Shown piece after piece: positions 53,861-64,000 of a stretch of 64,000 nucleotides of DNA. Position numbers and translations under genes: made by a program. How positions within the stretch are numbered: the first letter of the stretch is position 1; the number at the start of each line of letters is the position of its first letter. Under the pieces are notes generated by a model. It searched no databases and was not told where the DNA came from. It saw only the letters and a program-made list of their open reading frames with translations. The DNA is from Tetrapyrgos nigripes (lineage: Eukaryota; Basidiomycota; Agaricomycetes; Agaricales; Campanellaceae): the NCBI GenBank assembly GCA_013368315.1, contig JAACJM010000046.1, positions 1 through 64,000 on the forward strand, given 5' to 3'.

Positions 53861-55414
53861 ATGGACTCCCAAAGCTCCCAAGCCCCAGTTCCAGCTCTCC
53901 AGCAACCTAATCCAACAATGGCAGCACTCTCACAGCAACGTCAGCCTGGAGCTGTAGCCATAGCTCACAAGTTTGCAGAGATTGAAGGGAAGATGATGAC
54001 GGTGGAGGGAAAGATGACCCTGTTGGAGCAGCAAATGAGCGAGAAAGACAAGCAGGAAAACACAAAACTCACTAAGCAGTTCAAGGGAATGGCCACCGAA
54101 TTGAAACAAGTCAAAGACCGGGTCAAGGATATGCATCAAGCGCCAGTTTCAGAGCAGAAGGTGGTTGAGGATGTCTTGAAGGCTTTACAGGCTAGAGGTC
54201 TGAAACAAGGGAGGGATTCTCTTGGGGTAGAAAGTGACGATGAAGATGAGAGTCCAGAACATGCATGTTCTGAAGCAGCCTATAAAGACAATGCATTGAA
54301 GGTCAGCTTGGTTCAGCTATAAATACAACGTACTCATACCATTTGTTTAGGAACTTGTTCAACATGTGTTCAAGCTGCATATGGGCATTCTATCCCTTAA
54401 CCCTTCTGACCTGCCTGAGTATCCATCTTGTGCCTATGCAGACGTGGAGTCGAAGGAAAAGTATATCTGATTCCAATGGACTGAAGGACCCTCCCATGCT
54501 GATAACCATGCGATGCTGAAGACTATTATGGATTTCATCAAGAAACATGGAAAAGAACATGTACTGAGTGCCGAGAACACATTGAAGGCTATTATGGACA
54601 TTTGCTTGAGGGACCGTGTAGACTCACAATACAAGGACTTGCAGTGTAAGATGCGGAAGGTGGTGAAGAAGGAGCTGGAGGATAATGCAAATATAGTAGA
54701 GGTAAAGCCAAAGTCAGCTCAAAAGAGTGGAGCTGCTGCTCAGATTGCTAGCTGAGCAAAGGGAGTGAGTAACTTTTGTAACTGATTCTGGTGTGATAAC
54801 TTACCTGGGTCTTCGAAAGCGTGAAGCCCTGACTGGCATAGATGCGAAATACAAAGAGAAGAAATACGATGCAGCTTTCAGCCATGCTGCAATGTCGGAA
54901 GATGAGGATGAGTTGGATAAAGATGGGAACAAAACGGGCAAGTTTATAACCAGGCCACCTGCCTATAGAAGTGAAGAGGTATGTCAGTTATCTGTCTCGT
55001 TGATGGGATATCACTTACCTTAGTTTTTTAGTTCAAGACAGTCCTCATTGCCGTTGACAACATCAGTGATCTGAAGACCAACTCCCTGGCAGCGTTAGCG
55101 GTGCTCCACCACCAGTGACAAACAAGCTGGAATTTTGAATTTGGAGATGGATGGTCAACTCAGAGTGGCTTAAGAAGGAGGAGAACCAGCAGTACGATGT
55201 TCCTAGCCACATTGCCAACAATGGAACACTTTGGAGAGATGAGAAAGATCTGGAAGACTATGAGGAAAAGGCAAAGGTGATAAAGGGAAAGAGGAAGAAG
55301 GTGAAAGTTGAGGCAGAGGCACAGGTATCGGGGTCCAAGGACATTCCAATTGATTCTAAGTTGACGGGGGAGATGGAGGAGGAGATTAGCATAAATATGA
55401 AGCTCGTCTTTTAA
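53861..55414 (+). pseudogene. Partner gene of the CMC element (coiled coil, acidic)
   Basis: The ATG at 53861 begins MDSQSSQAPVPALQ. A coiled coil follows (KMMTVEGKMTLLEQQMSEK), then an acidic ESDDEDESPEHA. Intron 54302-54350 leads to exon 2 (ELVQHVFKLHMGILSLNPSD) with one TGA. Exon 3 has KYDAAFSHAAMSEDEDELDK and FITRPPAYRSEE. Intron 54979-55031. The last part reads SEWLKKEENQQYDVPSHIAN and ends Lys/Glu-rich. One frameshift lies near 55110. By analogy with plant CACTA elements, which carry a DNA-binding TnpA beside the TnpD transposase, this could be the accessory binding protein (inference). Its 3' end is about 110 bp from that of the transposase gene. Confidence 0.7.
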
Positions 55415-55526
55415 TCTTGCAGCGTTTTGTACTCACAGTCATCCTCTCCTTCCTGTAGGTAAAGTTCCGTTTGCATTGAATCCTGTACAATAGTATTAGT
55501 GTCACTGTCAGCATATCACATATCAC

Positions 55527-58500
55527 TTACATCCAGAGTTCATGTTGCACCTTGTTTGAATAGACTGGAATGAGAGCAAGTGGAGCATCTATTGCAGATG
55601 CTGGTATAACCTCATAGTCTTCATACATCTCTGCATAAGCTGGGTATATTCCTAGGATTGAAGAACTGATACTTGTCAATGAATGTTCATGAAGGAACAG
55701 AAAACATACTGCAAATCCCAAGGGAAACTTGGCATATGGTCATTGGAATGAAGACGTGCTTGTCTTTGCCAGATATAGAGATTTCGATTGGTATACAACT
55801 TGAGTCTTCATTCTGAACAAGGGCATATTGGTCAGCCTGGGAGCACTTGTTGGTGAAGCACCCATATCTGATACTATTCTTGCAAGCTGACCGCGATGCT
55901 TGGAAAGCTGGTCCCATTTTCCATGGTCTGTGCATAGTGCAGAAGAAGAACATATGCTTGACCAATTGGCTCAACAGCCGTTCGGAGATTGACGAAATGG
56001 GATTTGGTCTTAGATAAGCGAACCCCATCTGCACAAGGTATGATATCAGTCACAAAATTATATACAGTAGAAACAACTCACCTGTGCTGTTCTCACTCTG
56101 GAAAATGGCAAGTTGCGTTGCCATTCCACCCTGTTTCCCTTCATCAGAGACTAGTCAATGAAGGATTTGTTGTTCCTTCTTATGTGCGTCCTCCAGGAGA
56201 GAGAGCTGTAACTCGTAAAGAAGGTGATTTTGGACCCAGTTTCACATCAGAGTGAGTTCCATGTGGCTGCCATCGTGTCTATTGAGGTTAACCTTTTCAA
56301 GTAGCTCATTGCATTGTTCAAAAGCAAATAGCCACCAGCCGTAGATAGGACCAAAGAGCTTATACATTGGAAAATAATGGATCGCTAAATAATGGTTGAT
56401 GGTCATAGAAATAAGAAGAACTATACATCAGTACTGGACAAGGAAGTCTTGACCTTGCTTAGCTTGAGAAGGAGAAATAAACTGGGAGGTTAGAAGACAC
56501 ATAGCAAGGTCGTAGATCTGCTTGAGGTTTCTTATGTGCTTCAGAATCTTCTTGGCATTTGGAGGAATGGGGGGCGATGTATTTGGAATCTCGTCATGTT
56601 GATCTTTCTATGCAAACCATATTGAGCAGGCGTCTCCATTCGTCAGCCTCAGCCTTCTTCAAGCTCTGGTTGACTCCAAGCTAGTATTGACACATCAGGG
56701 CAATTGCAAATGGTCTCCATTCGTCAGCCTTCTTCAAGCTCTGGTTGACTCTGAGCTAGTATTGACGGATCAGGGCAATTGCAAATGAATATTAGAGAGA
56801 ACTCACATTCTTTGGCAGGCATGTAATATGACTAGTCCAGTGAATACCATTGATGATGTCCTCAAATCGCTGCTTGGGTGAATCCCACCCACCAACACCT
56901 GAAAACATGTATGCAGAAAAAAGAATGGTGGTGAAGAAGTGAGCAATGATACCAAGGAATATATTATGCATCATATCGAGAGCAGTGCATGTACTGGGAA
57001 GCCATCCACTGATGGCATTGAGTGGGGACCATCGGACACCTTTGTTGTTGAGAATATAATCTTGTCGCTGGGGTTGGGATTCCTGTGACTGAAAAGAATA
57101 CTTGAGCATCTTGAAGTCGTCTTTCTCATTCCAACCTTAATCAAAGGTACCATGAGTACAGAACTGTAGTTTGTGAAACAACTTACTAAAATCATATCTC
57201 TGCTTGTAATATCACAATACGGGCAGGGGTGTATGCCATGCAAGTGTCCAGCAGTCCCATTCATCTTCCGAGTTGCAGGCGTGTCACAGTTCAACACTGC
57301 GACATCTCTGTAAACGTCTTCAGGTTCAGCTTGTCTATAGATCTCCATCTCAATGCCTGCCACAGTCCAAAAAGTCAACAATTACTGAAATGAGAAACTC
57401 AAATTACTCACCATTCTGAAGTGTATCCACTTCTTTAGCAAATGGCTCCAGGCAATGTACAATCTGTTCGACATCAGGCTCTTTAGGACCTGGTGTGATC
57501 TGGACACATATAACATTAACTTGTAGGAAGCGTTGGTCAATAGGAAGGTCATCAATTGAGATATACACTCCACCAGCCGAGTGCGGTCGACTTTCGAGAA
57601 GGCCAAACCTGGTAGAAACAAAAACATCAGTAGAGAATGAGTCAGAAAGAATAAGTAAAAGCCAAACCAGTTGCAATTCACAGTTAAATGGAGTCCAAAC
57701 CTCTTGTCAACCAATCTCTCTGCCACTGTGCTGTTGTCCTTGGGAATGTCCCAGATAGTTTCCCGATCTCCACACTCCCGGACAGTGCTGACTTTCATGT
57801 CATACCAGTTTGATCCATCTGACATGTCCTTCATCACAAAGTCCTCGTCATCAGCACTGGGACAAGTCTTGTTGTGGCTATTGCGAAGATTACCAGCAAA
57901 TCCAGGACGGAGCATCATTCGGCTAGACTTGGGGATTAATTTTGTGAGCAGTGTGAATGGTACACCCCTTGGTGTCCCTGGATACATCAAAAATGACGCC
58001 GTCACAATCAGGGACAATACACCCAGGGTCGTCAAGTTCCTTCAAGTCTTGAGAGTGATAGTGCTTCCAGCAAGTGGAAAAAATGGTGTACTGAATGATC
58101 CATTCGTCAGGATCAATGTCCAGCCTTGATTTTGTAGCACTGAGAGAAGTGACAGGTGGAGGGAACAAGGGAGGGAGGTCATATAGCTCAGCCTGGACCT
58201 GAAGCATGTTGAGGGAATGATTGAGTTGATCCATAGCTTGACTGACAGAGATGCAGCCATAGACATTCAACAGTACAGCACTCATGTAGGCCATGCAGAT
58301 GGGAGAAGACTCTTTGAAAGCCCTAGGTGTGAAAGATGGGAAGTCGTTTCCATCTCAGATGGATATAGAGAGTATGTTTTCGAGGTAGGTTATACGCGTG
58401 AATACTTCTTCATTAGGTGTTTCAGGACATGATATTGGGGTTCCAGGATGTGAGGAAAGTGGAGAAGGATCTCTCTGAGGGCTCAGAGGGTCTAGAGGAG

Positions 58501-58822
58501 GGTTGTATCTGGGTACCTGATCATCAAAGAAGCCATTGAAGTCCATGTAATCACTGTCTAACTCCAGATCCAAGTCTAGGAATCGCTCGCCAGCAGGTTC
58601 AATATCAGGTAGTGGAAGAGGTGTAGGAATGTGTGGATGGTCAGCAGCTTGCCTGGATGATTGCTCTTGAGGTACGTTGGGCTGTAAAGTTGGTACAAGT
58701 GGTTGACGTGTATGTGGGTATTTCTTTTGATGCTTGTCCCGAGTCTTCTTTGTCTGAAATGTAAAACCATCAGGAGTTGCTAAACAGAGTTTGCATTTGC
58801 AGCAGAAACGAGTGAGAGCCAT
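55527..58822 (-). pseudogene. Tnp2-2: transposase of the CMC element
   Basis: The N-terminus reads MALTRFCCKCKLCLATPDGF with a His pair, a probable zinc finger. Next come an acidic/Pro region, WIIQYTIFSTCWKHYHSQDL, CIVPDCDGVIFD, a +1 frameshift near 57935, MMLRPGFAGNLR, and RFGLHLTVNCNW joined across an intron (about 57612-57672) to FGLLESRPHSAGG. Then RFLQVNVICVQITPGPKEPD, TAGHLHGIHPCPYCDI, LDMMHNIFLGIIAHFF and GGWDSPKQRFEDIINGIHW. A tandem duplication disrupts NQSLKKADEWR. Further down are WWLFAFEQCNELLEKV, MELTLMWNWVQ and PASAIDAPLALIPVYSN. Domains appear in family order and nearly complete, but the gene has several stops and frameshifts. Confidence 0.85.
56633..56788 (-). repeat. Tandem duplication across an intron-exon junction of Tnp2-2
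   Basis: Two units of 81 and 75 bp (56633-56713 and 56714-56788) each contain the intron end and the NQSLKKADEWR exon start. They differ by a 6-bp indel and a few substitutions. Only the downstream unit continues into RRLLNM. Confidence 0.8.
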
Positions 58823-59052
58823 ATGAGAGGGTAGAAAGGACGATGAGGCCAACCATGTCACAGCTAGAGGCAGGTATGTGCAGTGTATTCAATGTCAGAT
58901 TTAGTATCTTTCAGATTGCAAGATCCTCGCTGTTAACGTTTGTTATACACAACAAATAATCTATGGAGAGCGTAATCCTAAGAAAATCTACTGAAATGGG
59001 TCATTTCTGCAAATTACTCCTGCTTCATAATCTCTGGTTTTATGCTGTGTTT

Positions 59053-59340
59053 CGCTCTGGTGGGCTACTATTGATTGTGACAAGAAGGATGACAAGGGTA
59101 CTTGGGATTGAGCAGTGCTTCGTGTTATTTCTACATGGAAAGCTCATGGAAAAGACATTGTTGCTGCAACCCCATACATTCCAGGCTCATTTGACTGACC
59201 TCCTCGCGATCCTGCTGAAAAGATTTCCAGTGGCTACAAGGCATAGAAGTTCTTATTGTACTTCTATGGCCTAGGCCTGTGCTTGTTTTATGGTCTGCTT
59301 CCTCATGCTTATTGGAAGCAGTACTGTAAGCTTGTTCATG
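59053..59340 (+). pseudogene. Tnp2-1: transposase, 3' part
   Basis: Continues from 53547: LWWATIDCDKKDDKGTWD, stop, AVLR, then AHGKDIVAATPYIPGSFD, a stop in place of Arg, PPRDPAEKISSGYKA, stop, KFLLYFYGLGLCLFYGLLP and YWKQYCKLVHDI. The stops fit CGA to TGA and TGG to TGA or TAG changes. Confidence 0.85.
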
Positions 59341-60160
59341 ACATCCTTCTTCTATTGCAGGATATTCTGGAATCCAACAATGCCATCACCAAAGCTTCTG
59401 ATGAGTTTGAAAAACTTGGTTTAGACACCAATACAGACAATGGAAACAGAATCATGATCAGAGGGAACTCACCAATGCGAATGTCATCCGAGGCAGTACT
59501 CAAGCAGTGGCGACACTGTCGACAGCTACTATGGCAAAGAAATTCGATGCTTCGCATATACTCTGTTCCAGGAGTATCTTGACAATGGAAAAGCCCCAAC
59601 ATCATGGTCTCATGCAATGAATGAGGTTCAGACAATGAGGTTCAGACACACTTCATCTGCACAATGGAAGCTAGATTTGCAGAGCTGAGACTTTGTGCTG
59701 AGCATTGGGAAACTCTATACCTTGCTATGCAGATCTACTCTTCCTGGTACAGAAACCAAAAGCCAGTGCTGGTGAAAGAAGAGAACAAAGGGGAATTTAA
59801 TAGATTTGATGGCAGTGACAAAAAGGGCAAGTCAAAGTATTCCACTTCACATGTTGACAGTGTTGATGTCAATAGCCTTGTGCTTTTTATGAGGTTGAGA
59901 AGATGAAGCCACCTCAAGCATGCCTCACCACTGCACCACTTCAGTAACTGACAGAGTTTGTTTAAACATAGGTTGTAAATCCACTGTGCGTGTAATTCTA
60001 TTCTCTTCAAGCCATGTTAACCAATACACATACACTCAGCGCCACTCAACATGTTGCATGTACCAATGCAGAGAAGCTGCCCATCCCTCAAGATAGAAGA
60101 GTGGCCAGGATGGAGCTGGAGTTGAAGCTGGTGCCGATATTCAAGATGTACCTATGGATG
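59341..60160 (+). other. Exon-like fragments after Tnp2-1
   Basis: An open stretch at 59345-59580 and another at 59664-59906 (KGEFNRFDGSDKKGKSKY) follow the recognisable Tnp2 homology. They may be the variable C-terminus or unrelated sequence. Confidence 0.3.
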
Positions 60161-60167
60161 GTATGTT

Positions 60168-60575
60168 GTGTTACACTCACTTTTTGTCGTTGGCACTGGC
60201 AAAGTAACAGATATGCCTAAAGCTTCTGGTGCTCAAGATACAATCAAGGAGCCTGTCTCTACTTTAGTCTCAATGACCTCTCCACCGACCATTATTGAGT
60301 CTATCCTAATTCCTACCAACAACGAGTCTATCTCAATTCCTACCAACAATGAATCTATCCCAATTCCTACTAGCAACAAGCCTACCCCACAAGAGCTTCA
60401 ACCTGTTGATTCTAGATTGATTCCTGCCAGTGCCATTTCCCAGCCTGTTGACCAAGACTCTGTTCCTGCTATTGTCCAATCTGATGGTAACAACCCTGTC
60501 ACAACTGTGACTCAGCCTATCCTGGAGGATACTACAATGACTGTAACACTGCTGGCATCAAAGTCTCTCAGCTGA
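60168..60575 (+). pseudogene. Low-complexity ORF fragment with 27-bp repeats
   Basis: 135 open codons, Pro/Thr/Ile/Val-rich, with three 9-residue repeats (ESI-x-IPTNN type) at 60297-60377. No domain. It could be part of a disordered tail. Confidence 0.35.
60297..60377 (+). repeat. Three 27-bp tandem repeats
   Basis: Units at 60297-60323, 60324-60350 and 60351-60377, each with the core AATTCCTAC. They are in frame and differ at a few bases. Confidence 0.8.
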
Positions 60576-61690
60576 AAAAGAAATGGAAGCCTGATTCTAA
60601 TTCTAGGACTGCTAGGTCAGTAATTTTGCAGTTTGTGACATATGTGCATAGCTAATGGTCTCTATTTGTCAGGGGAAAGTATGCCATTCATTGGGCATCC
60701 AAGAACCCAGAGGGTACAGCAACAGACTTTGCAGTCATATGTTCTAGCTTTTTATGTGCTCTACCTTTTACTGACATCTTTCCACTGTGTATAGTCATGG
60801 AAACAAGTGGCACTTGCTGCCCACAATGCTCACAACCAGGTACATCTAACTGACAAGTGCTTTTTATTGGGAAACTGCTGCTGTAGACTCAGAATAATCA
60901 CACCACTCCTTTGAGAATATGCATTCTAACTTCTGTCCATGTTTTCAAGCTGTAGTATATTCATATAGTATTAGATATGGTCTGATATGATCCAATAAAT
61001 ATTTTTTCAAACCAATACGAATCAATATAAACCACTGGAAGGGCATTCTGAACATCCGAATGATATGCCAGGCTAATACAGTGAGATCTAATGATGTCCA
61101 ATTCTGATCCAATGCTGCACAAAATTTTCTGTTAGCTGATCTGTTTGGTCTCACTTTTAGAGGGTGAGAATAGTTCTCGTCAATTTGCTTGACCATATTC
61201 AAAATCACACAATCTTGCTCTACCCAAACAGATGCAATTTTCACTGGGCCTCAACCTTTGTAGCATAGCCAGCTACTTCACTCTTGATTCTTGATTCTCA
61301 ATGCAAGAACAGCTATTTATGATCACCAGTCATCCTAGTCTTGTGTTTAAATATTATATTTCTAGATGGGCGAGTTTGATGCTCCCTCCCTTATTACTTA
61401 TCCTCTCTTATCCTATGCATGTCTAAATTACTTCAATGACACCTTTACAAATGTTTTGCCTAATGGTTAGATTCTGGACATCTCTCACCAAGACTTGATG
61501 AACACAATGTTTACAGGCAACAGATGTTATATTAGCTGGGCTACATGCATTGACAGATACAAGTAACAATCCCATCAATGACTACAATGCTGCCTTCAAG
61601 AGACTACAGAAAAGAAGACAATTGCAGACTCACCAGAAGCATCAAAGGCAACAAAAACTTTGCCTTGAGTCCAACCAATACATTGTTGTG
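60576..61690. other. No supported gene
   Basis: AT-rich sequence with scattered short frames and no motif. Confidence 0.3.
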
Positions 61691-62016
61691 CATCTGCCCA
61701 CAACATGATAGATATGAAACTCCTGGATATGGACAAGCTGGTGACACCAGATAAGCCAGGGGATAATGTCTTGCAGATTTGATGGGTATGTATTGAGGCT
61801 GGTGAAAAGGAGCCAACACTGTTGCTGAGTATAGAAGATGTTGCTCTGGAAGGTGATGAGGAGAGTTGTGAAAACAAAGAAGATGAGGAAATAGAGGGTA
61901 GTGACAGTGAAGATGAGCTCAATGAAGTTGCTGATAAATCCAAGAAGACAGTGAAGAAGATAAGGAAATGGAGGACAGTGAAGATTGACCACTATACAAG
62001 GACTCATCTTGACATG
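61690..62016 (+). pseudogene. Unidentified exon with acidic tail
   Basis: MIDMKLLDMDKLVTPDKPGD, then one stop, and an open run LLSIEDVALEGDEES, EDEEIEGSDSEDELNE and KSKKTVKKIRKW. The composition resembles the acidic/basic C-terminus of a nuclear or transposon protein. Family not recognised. Confidence 0.35.
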
Positions 62017-62155
62017 CTAACTTGTAGATCCCAGGTGACCTGCTGTGTTTGCCTGTAGGTGGTAGTGGCCTAAGATATTGTTCTCCAGTGCATTTGGCAT
62101 GTCTTGCATAGCATAGCCACATTGAGAATGTTACAGCTAATGTGGAGCACAATGA

Positions 62156-62400
62156 CTATAGAAAGACGAAGACCTGAACAGACATAACTGTGTTTGGGTT
62201 GGTGAGCCAACTATTCAGGATGAATACCCTTTGAGCAGGCACTGGAGGCCCCCTGGGTAGAGCATAAGTGAGCTGGAAGCCTGGTGCTGCAGAGAGTACA
62301 AATGGGAGCCAAACTCCACCATCCAAATAGATCTCGATATAGCTGTAACCCACCCAGGCATTGGAAGACCAAGCGAAGTTGAGATTCCAAGGAACACCAG
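62156..62400 (-). pseudogene. Unidentified minus-strand coding fragment
   Basis: GVPWNLNFAWSSNAWVGYSY and IEIYLDGGVWLPFVLSAAPG read as a compact coding stretch ending at a TAG. No family match that I can name. Confidence 0.3.
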
Positions 62401-63924
62401 GAACTGCACCAAGTTGAATGTCATTCTGAACCTGACCAGGTCATAAGAAAGCTGATGAGCCTGTAAAAATGTAGTGGGCCATTTGGATGATGAGTTGAAG
62501 GTGAAATAGTAACAGTGATAAACTGGATTCATATTACCACTAATACTAATGTTTGTGAATCAAGACAAACCAGAGCAAACAAATCCTGGTTTGGTTGAAA
62601 CCATGAACTGTCAGAGTGCCACAATCCAGAGGCTTGGGCCACAGAGAAGAGTTAACAAGGTTCCATCAGCCAACAACGCTCCATCTGCCAACAGCCCCTA
62701 TCATATATGTTGACCTCTAGTTAATCAATGACGACTAGCTTCACATCCAGTGAATAAGTGTTGCTCCTGCCGATGAAGACCTCCTGGTAATGAACAGACA
62801 TGTTATTGAGATAGCTTCAGCCAACCAAAATTATTGGCCTGCAAGAGATAGTCAAGGTCAATCTGTACCTGTCAATGGATGCATCCTATCTTCATGTGCA
62901 CTCACTCAACCCCAGTGAAAAATCCATATGGTGAAACTGAGCTGGATCTGGTCTAAAGGATTGAGGCGATGTAGCCCCGATATATAAATACTCCTGGTAA
63001 CCCCTCACCCCGATAGTACAATACGGGAGGGATATAGCCAGGGCATACCCAGGCTAGTTTTGGCCCTAATCAGGCAGCGGTATATGAATATGGTCACATA
63101 TGGCCACGGCAGGGCATCGGCATTAGGTGGCATCGTTGGCATACGGTGGCATGGCGCTGTTTTCCGGGCTACATCAGGCTACATCCCATCCCTCGCTTAA
63201 CTCCTTTGCATCGGTTGAGCAGATCTCGCTTACGGTAATTGAATAAATACAATGATTCAAGCATATGTAGTAGACTAAGGTAGACTATCGTCACGGAGCT
63301 ACCCTGCTTACATCCGTAGGCACATATCTAATATGATTATCGCATGGGGACTTGACCATAGCTTTGATTCCATTGACCCGTATCTCAATATGGTACTTGC
63401 ATTGAGGTCATCCCTAGGACATGTAGGGTTGCTCGTTACAGTTGTCCAGCAATTAGCATCATAAATTGCCGCTCTGTGCCCACACGTCTAAGCATGGGAC
63501 TTATAAAAGACTTTCCGGAACAGTATCGGCTATACATTGAACTTACAATGATTCTGAAAACTCTCACAGGTATGTACGATGTCCCATTACAATACTAGTA
63601 TCACTGTCTTGTTCATTTCGTTTTTGCGCTCACTTTTTATGCCAGGTTTTTGAGACTTGTCAAATTTGTGAAATTTTACCATCCAATATTTCAATACAGC
63701 CATCTTCATCAGGACTTCTCAACACAAGTCAACGTCTCATTGAGTTCGTACTATGGGCCCATATATATATATCAGTTGGCAGTAATAACATTATATAAAA
63801 GTCCACAACATGTACATAAAGTCTTCCATACAAAATAAACGACAAACAACTAAATAAACGACGAACAAAACCCACAACAGCAAGAATGACCAAGAATGAC
63901 GAGCTTCAGGATGACCGCCCACAA
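62401..63924. other. Intergenic, CpG-retaining
   Basis: No convincing gene. From about 62960 CpG is retained, unlike the decayed elements to the left, suggesting the edge of the repeat block. A TATA-like TTATAAAAG at 63500 precedes a short ATG frame (63547) ending at a GTATGT donor. Without a matching second exon this is not called. An AT run lies at 63760-63775. Confidence 0.35.
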
Positions 63925-64000
63925 TCACCTCCCTTTGGGCTTGAAAGTGCCTCTCCCACCCGATTTCTTCCCTTTCTTGCCCCTCTTCTTACTCTCTTCT
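63925..64000 (-). CDS. C-terminus of a Lys/Gly-rich protein, partial
   Basis: The frame enters from the right edge and ends at TGA (63925-63927). The last 24 residues are EESKKRGKKGKKSG, then GRGTFKPKGR. Such basic Gly/Lys tails are common in nucleolar and RNA-binding proteins. The rest lies outside the window, so no function is assigned. The absence of CpG decay supports a host gene. Confidence 0.5.
   Translation of the reverse strand, partial: EESKKRGKKGKKSGGRGTFKPKGR

Larger units (their letters stand above)
53548..59049. mobile_element. CMC/CACTA-type DNA transposon (5,502 bp) nested in Tnp2-1
   Basis: Terminal repeats begin CACAGCGTAATGCC on the left and CACAGCATAAAACC on the right (inverted). 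TTT is duplicated at 53545-53547 and 59050-59052. Taking out the element and one TTT joins IPDLYIS to LWWATIDCDKKDDKG in frame, so the boundaries are exact. CAC ends and a 3-bp duplication fit the CMC superfamily. Inside are a Tnp2 transposase gene (minus) and a partner gene (plus), meeting tail to tail. Confidence 0.92.

Noticed and set aside
63547..63566. Short first exon (MILKTLT) after a TATA-like box
   Set aside because: Splicing at the GTATGT donor to the nearest AG leads straight to a stop. No second exon gives a credible protein.

Overview
The window looks like a transposon-rich stretch of an agaricomycete (basidiomycete) fungal genome. Coding pieces are split by short GT-AG introns of about 50-70 nt. 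The transposase families (Tnp2/CMC, Tc1, BED-finger hAT, chromodomain Ty3/gypsy, Ty1/copia) are those common in that group. Older copies carry dense CpG to TpG/CpA decay, as expected from cytosine methylation. I see no bacterial signals, rRNA, functional tRNA or CRISPR. Apart from the edges (1-1560 and about 62900-64000) most of the sequence is mobile DNA or its debris.

Layout. 1-3197: unassigned DNA with a 94-bp tandem duplication, a MITE-like element (1563-1954) and part of an unidentified ORF. 3198-11277: complete but decayed Ty3/gypsy chromovirus 'A' (two 695-bp LTRs, target duplication GTTCT, chromodomain, and a spliced antisense gene before the 3' LTR), itself hit by a solo LTR (8771-9102). 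11929-12865: one solo LTR nested inside an inverted relative. 13831-15207: rearranged copy of a 1.65-kb non-coding element 'X'. 16704-17540: 5' part of a BED-finger hAT-like gene. 17543 to about 36665: second chromovirus 'B', 3'-truncated, holding a hAT MITE with pol III-like boxes, two X elements (one with its own solo LTR) and a Ty1/copia element (26114-34784), which contains a Tc1 element (28346-29972).

36700-50170: decayed SNF2 helicase gene, a 1.2-kb TIR element, an XPG-nuclease gene broken by a second, apparently identical Tc1 copy in opposite orientation (47287-48913), and two direct copies of a 0.7-0.8-kb repeat. 52740-59340: a Tnp2 transposase gene split by a complete 5.5-kb CMC/CACTA-type element (53548-59049), which carries a Tnp2 gene and a convergent coiled-coil partner gene. 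59340-62530: exon-like fragments. 63925-64000: C-terminus of a Lys/Gly-rich protein running off the end.

Nesting gives a relative order: B is oldest; the hAT MITE, X and copia elements entered B later; Tc1 entered copia. Element A, where uninterrupted, serves as an empty-site reference for the insertions in B. The most interesting structures are the antisense spliced gene shared by both chromoviruses, their LTR-encoded self-priming signal, the copia primer site matching the anticodon arm of initiator tRNA-Met, the palindromic double-ended Tc1 termini, and loss of the RT catalytic Asp codons through CpG decay.
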